Shown here: piece by piece, positions 5,268 through 6,860 of the stretch
How the letters are laid out: each line of letters opens with the position of its first letter
Position numbering within the stretch: the stretch's first letter is position 1
Assembly (NCBI GenBank): GCA_021783435.1
Contig: JAJXUC010000186.1
Span: 1 to 6,860, forward strand
From: Pseudomonadota bacterium
Lineage (GTDB): Bacteria; Pseudomonadota; Gammaproteobacteria; Burkholderiales; Burkholderiaceae
Direction of reading: 5' to 3'
DNA length: 6,860 nucleotides
Notes under the pieces: model-generated
Seen by the model: the letters and a program-made list of their open reading frames with translations, nothing else
The model's database searches: none
Told to the model about the DNA's origin: nothing
Program-made: the position numbers and the translations under genes

Positions 5268-6548
5268 ATGCGCCATCTCTACACCCTGGCTTGGCGCTTT
5301 CTCGTGCCGCTGGCCTTGCTGCGGCTCGTCTGGCGCTCGCGTCGCGAGCCCCTCTACCGTGTACAGCTGGCCGAGCGCCTCGGTTGGTATGGTCGCAAGT
5401 CGGACGCGATGCGTAAAGGCCATCCAGTGCTGTGGCTGCACGCTGTCTCGCTTGGCGAAACGCGAGCCGCACAACCCCTGCTGGATGCTTTGCGTCAGCA
5501 ACACCCCGGCATGCAACTGCTGCTGACGCACATGACCGCAACTGGCCGGCAGGCGGGTGTTGCGCTGCTGCGTGAAGGGGATGTCCAGGTTTGGCTGCCA
5601 TACGACCTGCCCGGAGCCATGCGGCGCTTTCTGCTGCGCTTTCGTCCGCATCTCGGCGTGCTGATGGAGACCGAGGTCTGGCCCAATCTGGCGCAGGCCT
5701 GCGCCACACTCGATACACCACTGCTGCTCGTCAATGCCCGCCTGTCTGCACGTAGCGCCGCCCGCTGGGGTGCCTGGCCGAGCCTGGCGCGCATCGCCTT
5801 CGGGTCGTTGACGGCAGCCGCCGCTCAGACCCAGAGCGACGCAGAGCGCCTGCGCAGGCTCGGCATCGACGATGTCTGTGTGCTCGGCAACATCAAGTTC
5901 GATCGCGTCTCCAATCCTGGGCTGCGCGAGCTTGGCCTGCAGTGGAAACTGCAGGCCAAGCGTCCCGTCCTGCTGCTGGCCTCCACCCGCGAACATCAAG
6001 GCCTAGCCGAAGAGAAACTGTTACTCGACGCCATGCCTGGCGAGCTTCTGCAACGTGTCCTACTCGTGGTGGTGCCGCGCCATCCGCAGCGCATGGATGA
6101 GGTGCATGCGCTGCTGCAGGCGCAAGGCTTGAACGTCGTGCGCCGCAGCGACGCCTCGCCGCAAGCCGATACCCAGGTCTGGCTTGGCGACAGTCTGGGT
6201 GAGATGCCGGCTTATTTCGCCATGGCGGAGGCGGCCTTCGTCGGTGGCAGCTTGCTGCCACTGGGTGGTCAGAATCTGATCGAAGCCTGCGCCGAAGGCT
6301 GCCCGGTTGTGATCGGTCCGCACACCTTCAATTTCACGCATGCGGTGGAGCAGGGCGTCGCTGCCGGGGCAGTGGTCGAGGCCGGTGATGCATCTGCGGT
6401 TTGGTCAAGCTTGCTGGCGTGGCTGTCCGACGCGCGCAGTTTGGAGAGGGCTCGGTGCGCCGCGCTGCACTTCAGCGCGGCGCACCGAGGCGCAGCCGAG
6501 GCCCAGGCTGCCTGGATCGGACAATATCTGCCGGCGCGACGTGCCTGA
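5268..6548 (+). CDS. waaA: 3-deoxy-D-manno-octulosonic acid (Kdo) transferase
   Basis: WaaA (KdtA, family GT30) transfers Kdo from CMP-Kdo to the lipid A precursor at the inner membrane. With start 5268 the product is 426 residues, the usual length (E. coli 425). Residues 4-22 (LYTLAWRFLVPLALLRLVW) form the N-terminal membrane anchor. Family motifs follow: SLGE at 61-64 (catalytic Glu64), THMTATGR at 87-94, ETEVWPN at 134-140, NARLS at 156-160, LGNIKFD at 206-212, VPRHPQR at 269-275, GDSLGEM at 307-313, GGSLLPLGGQNLIEA at 326-340 and GPHTFNF at 350-356. The frame is open back to 5082, overlapping waaC, but only from 5268 does it look like WaaA; ATGs at 5232 and 5247 remain possible and all Shine-Dalgarno matches are poor. 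The donor loop ASTREHQGLAEE is about 3 residues longer than the common ASTREGEE form. It is the last gene of the cluster, 82 bp after waaC. Confidence 0.95.
   Translation: MRHLYTLAWRFLVPLALLRLVWRSRREPLYRVQLAERLGWYGRKSDAMRKGHPVLWLHAVSLGETRAAQPLLDALRQQHPGMQLLLTHMTATGRQAGVALLREGDVQVWLPYDLPGAMRRFLLRFRPHLGVLMETEVWPNLAQACATLDTPLLLVNARLSARSAARWGAWPSLARIAFGSLTAAAAQTQSDAERLRRLGIDDVCVLGNIKFDRVSNPGLRELGLQWKLQAKRPVLLLASTREHQGLAEEKLLLDAMPGELLQRVLLVVVPRHPQRMDEVHALLQAQGLNVVRRSDASPQADTQVWLGDSLGEMPAYFAMAEAAFVGGSLLPLGGQNLIEACAEGCPVVIGPHTFNFTHAVEQGVAAGAVVEAGDASAVWSSLLAWLSDARSLERARCAALHFSAAHRGAAEAQAAWIGQYLPARRA
5930..5961. repeat. 13-bp perfect inverted repeat inside waaA
   Basis: The arms 5930-5942 (GCTTGGCCTGCAG) and 5949-5961 are exact reverse complements around a 6-nt loop TGGAAA. 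They encode residues LGLQWKLQAK of WaaA, just before the donor-binding loop, in a stretch that is not strongly conserved. No U-run follows. Confidence 0.75.
6451..6489. repeat. 17-bp perfect inverted repeat near the 3' end of waaA
   Basis: The arms 6451-6467 (CTCGGTGCGCCGCGCTG) and 6473-6489 are exact reverse complements with a 5-nt loop CACTT. The structure is very GC-rich, sits inside the last 100 bp of waaA and has no U-run on either strand. On the - strand it lies 77 bp beyond the rhodanese stop, so it would be in the 3' part of both convergent transcripts. It is more likely an RNA-stabilising or road-block hairpin than a standard terminator (inference). Confidence 0.8.
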
Positions 6549-6566
6549 GGGCAGCCCGAGGCGCTG

Positions 6567-6860
6567 TCAGTAGGTCGGCACCGAGGGATCGATTTCCCGC
6601 GACCAGGCGGTGATGCCACCCTGCAGGTTAAAGACCTTGTCGAAGCCGTTTTGCAGCAGGAAATGGGCCACTTGCGTGCTGCGGCCACCCGTACGGCACA
6701 TCACCAGGACATTCTTGGATTTGTCCACATCATGCTGGCGCAGCGGCTGGAATGGCTTCTGGAGGTGCGTGTGCTGGAACTTCGGGTGTCGGATCGAGGC
6801 GCGCTCCAGTTCCCAGGGTTCACGGACGTCGATGACCTGCCAGTTCGCCAGTTGTTCGGG
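6567..6860 (-). CDS. Rhodanese-like domain protein (partial, C-terminal 97 aa)
   Basis: The open frame runs from the right edge to TGA at 6569-6567; the start lies outside the window. Translated residues include WQVIDVREPWELERASI, then VLVMCRTGGRSTQVAHFLL and VFNLQGGITAW. The CRTGGR loop is the six-residue rhodanese active site (Cys then four residues then Arg), so it can carry a persulfide; single-domain GlpE-type sulfurtransferases are the closest known type. The Ala-His-Ile that usually follows the DVRE segment is Ala-Ser-Ile here. The expected total length is about 110-130 residues, so most of the domain is seen. Substrate and partner cannot be told. It is convergent with waaA, 18 bp apart, with no recognisable intrinsic terminator between them. 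Confidence 0.9.
   Translation of the reverse strand, partial: PEQLANWQVIDVREPWELERASIRHPKFQHTHLQKPFQPLRQHDVDKSKNVLVMCRTGGRSTQVAHFLLQNGFDKVFNLQGGITAWSREIDPSVPTY

Overview
The window looks like chromosomal housekeeping DNA from a GC-rich betaproteobacterium, most likely of the order Burkholderiales. This rests on the protein styles: an AlgC-type phosphomannomutase followed by WaaC and WaaA, cysteine-poor L28 and L33, and an Ala/Pro/Ser-rich small lipoprotein. It also rests on the gene order. No 16S or other taxonomic marker is present, so the genus cannot be named. I see no mobile element, integrase, CRISPR array, tRNA or rRNA, and no base-composition break that would suggest a transferred island.

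Layout, left to right. (1) Positions 1-561, + strand: the last 22 codons of an unidentified gene, then a 157-residue conserved-looking hypothetical protein. (2) 742-963, +: a 73-residue lipoprotein whose mature part is almost entirely Ala/Pro/Ser repeats, followed by a clean intrinsic terminator at 995-1019. (3) 1120-1179: a perfect 25-bp inverted repeat that forms a bidirectional terminator between the lipoprotein and the convergent ribosomal genes. (4) 2573 down to 1209, - strand: apaH (Ap4A hydrolase), then a sigma-70-type promoter, then rpmB (L28) and rpmG (L33). (5) 2696-6548, +: a three-gene lipopolysaccharide cluster of phosphomannomutase/phosphoglucomutase, heptosyltransferase I (waaC) and Kdo transferase (waaA). 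(6) 6567-6860, -: the C-terminal 97 residues of a rhodanese-domain protein, convergent with waaA and running off the window.

How the genes work together. WaaA adds Kdo to lipid A precursor and WaaC adds the first heptose to Kdo, so the two act in sequence on the LPS inner core at the cytoplasmic face of the inner membrane. The mutase makes mannose-1-phosphate and/or glucose-1-phosphate for the sugar-nucleotide pools that feed LPS and exopolysaccharide. L28 and L33 are small 50S proteins made as a pair. ApaH, which removes Ap4A, lies upstream on the same strand but the ribosomal pair has its own promoter.

I did not find a previously undescribed system. The points most worth a second look are a WaaC with several replaced donor-site residues plus an insertion of about 20 residues, two unusually perfect hairpins inside the waaA coding sequence, and the repeat-built lipoprotein whose repeat copies differ almost only at silent positions.
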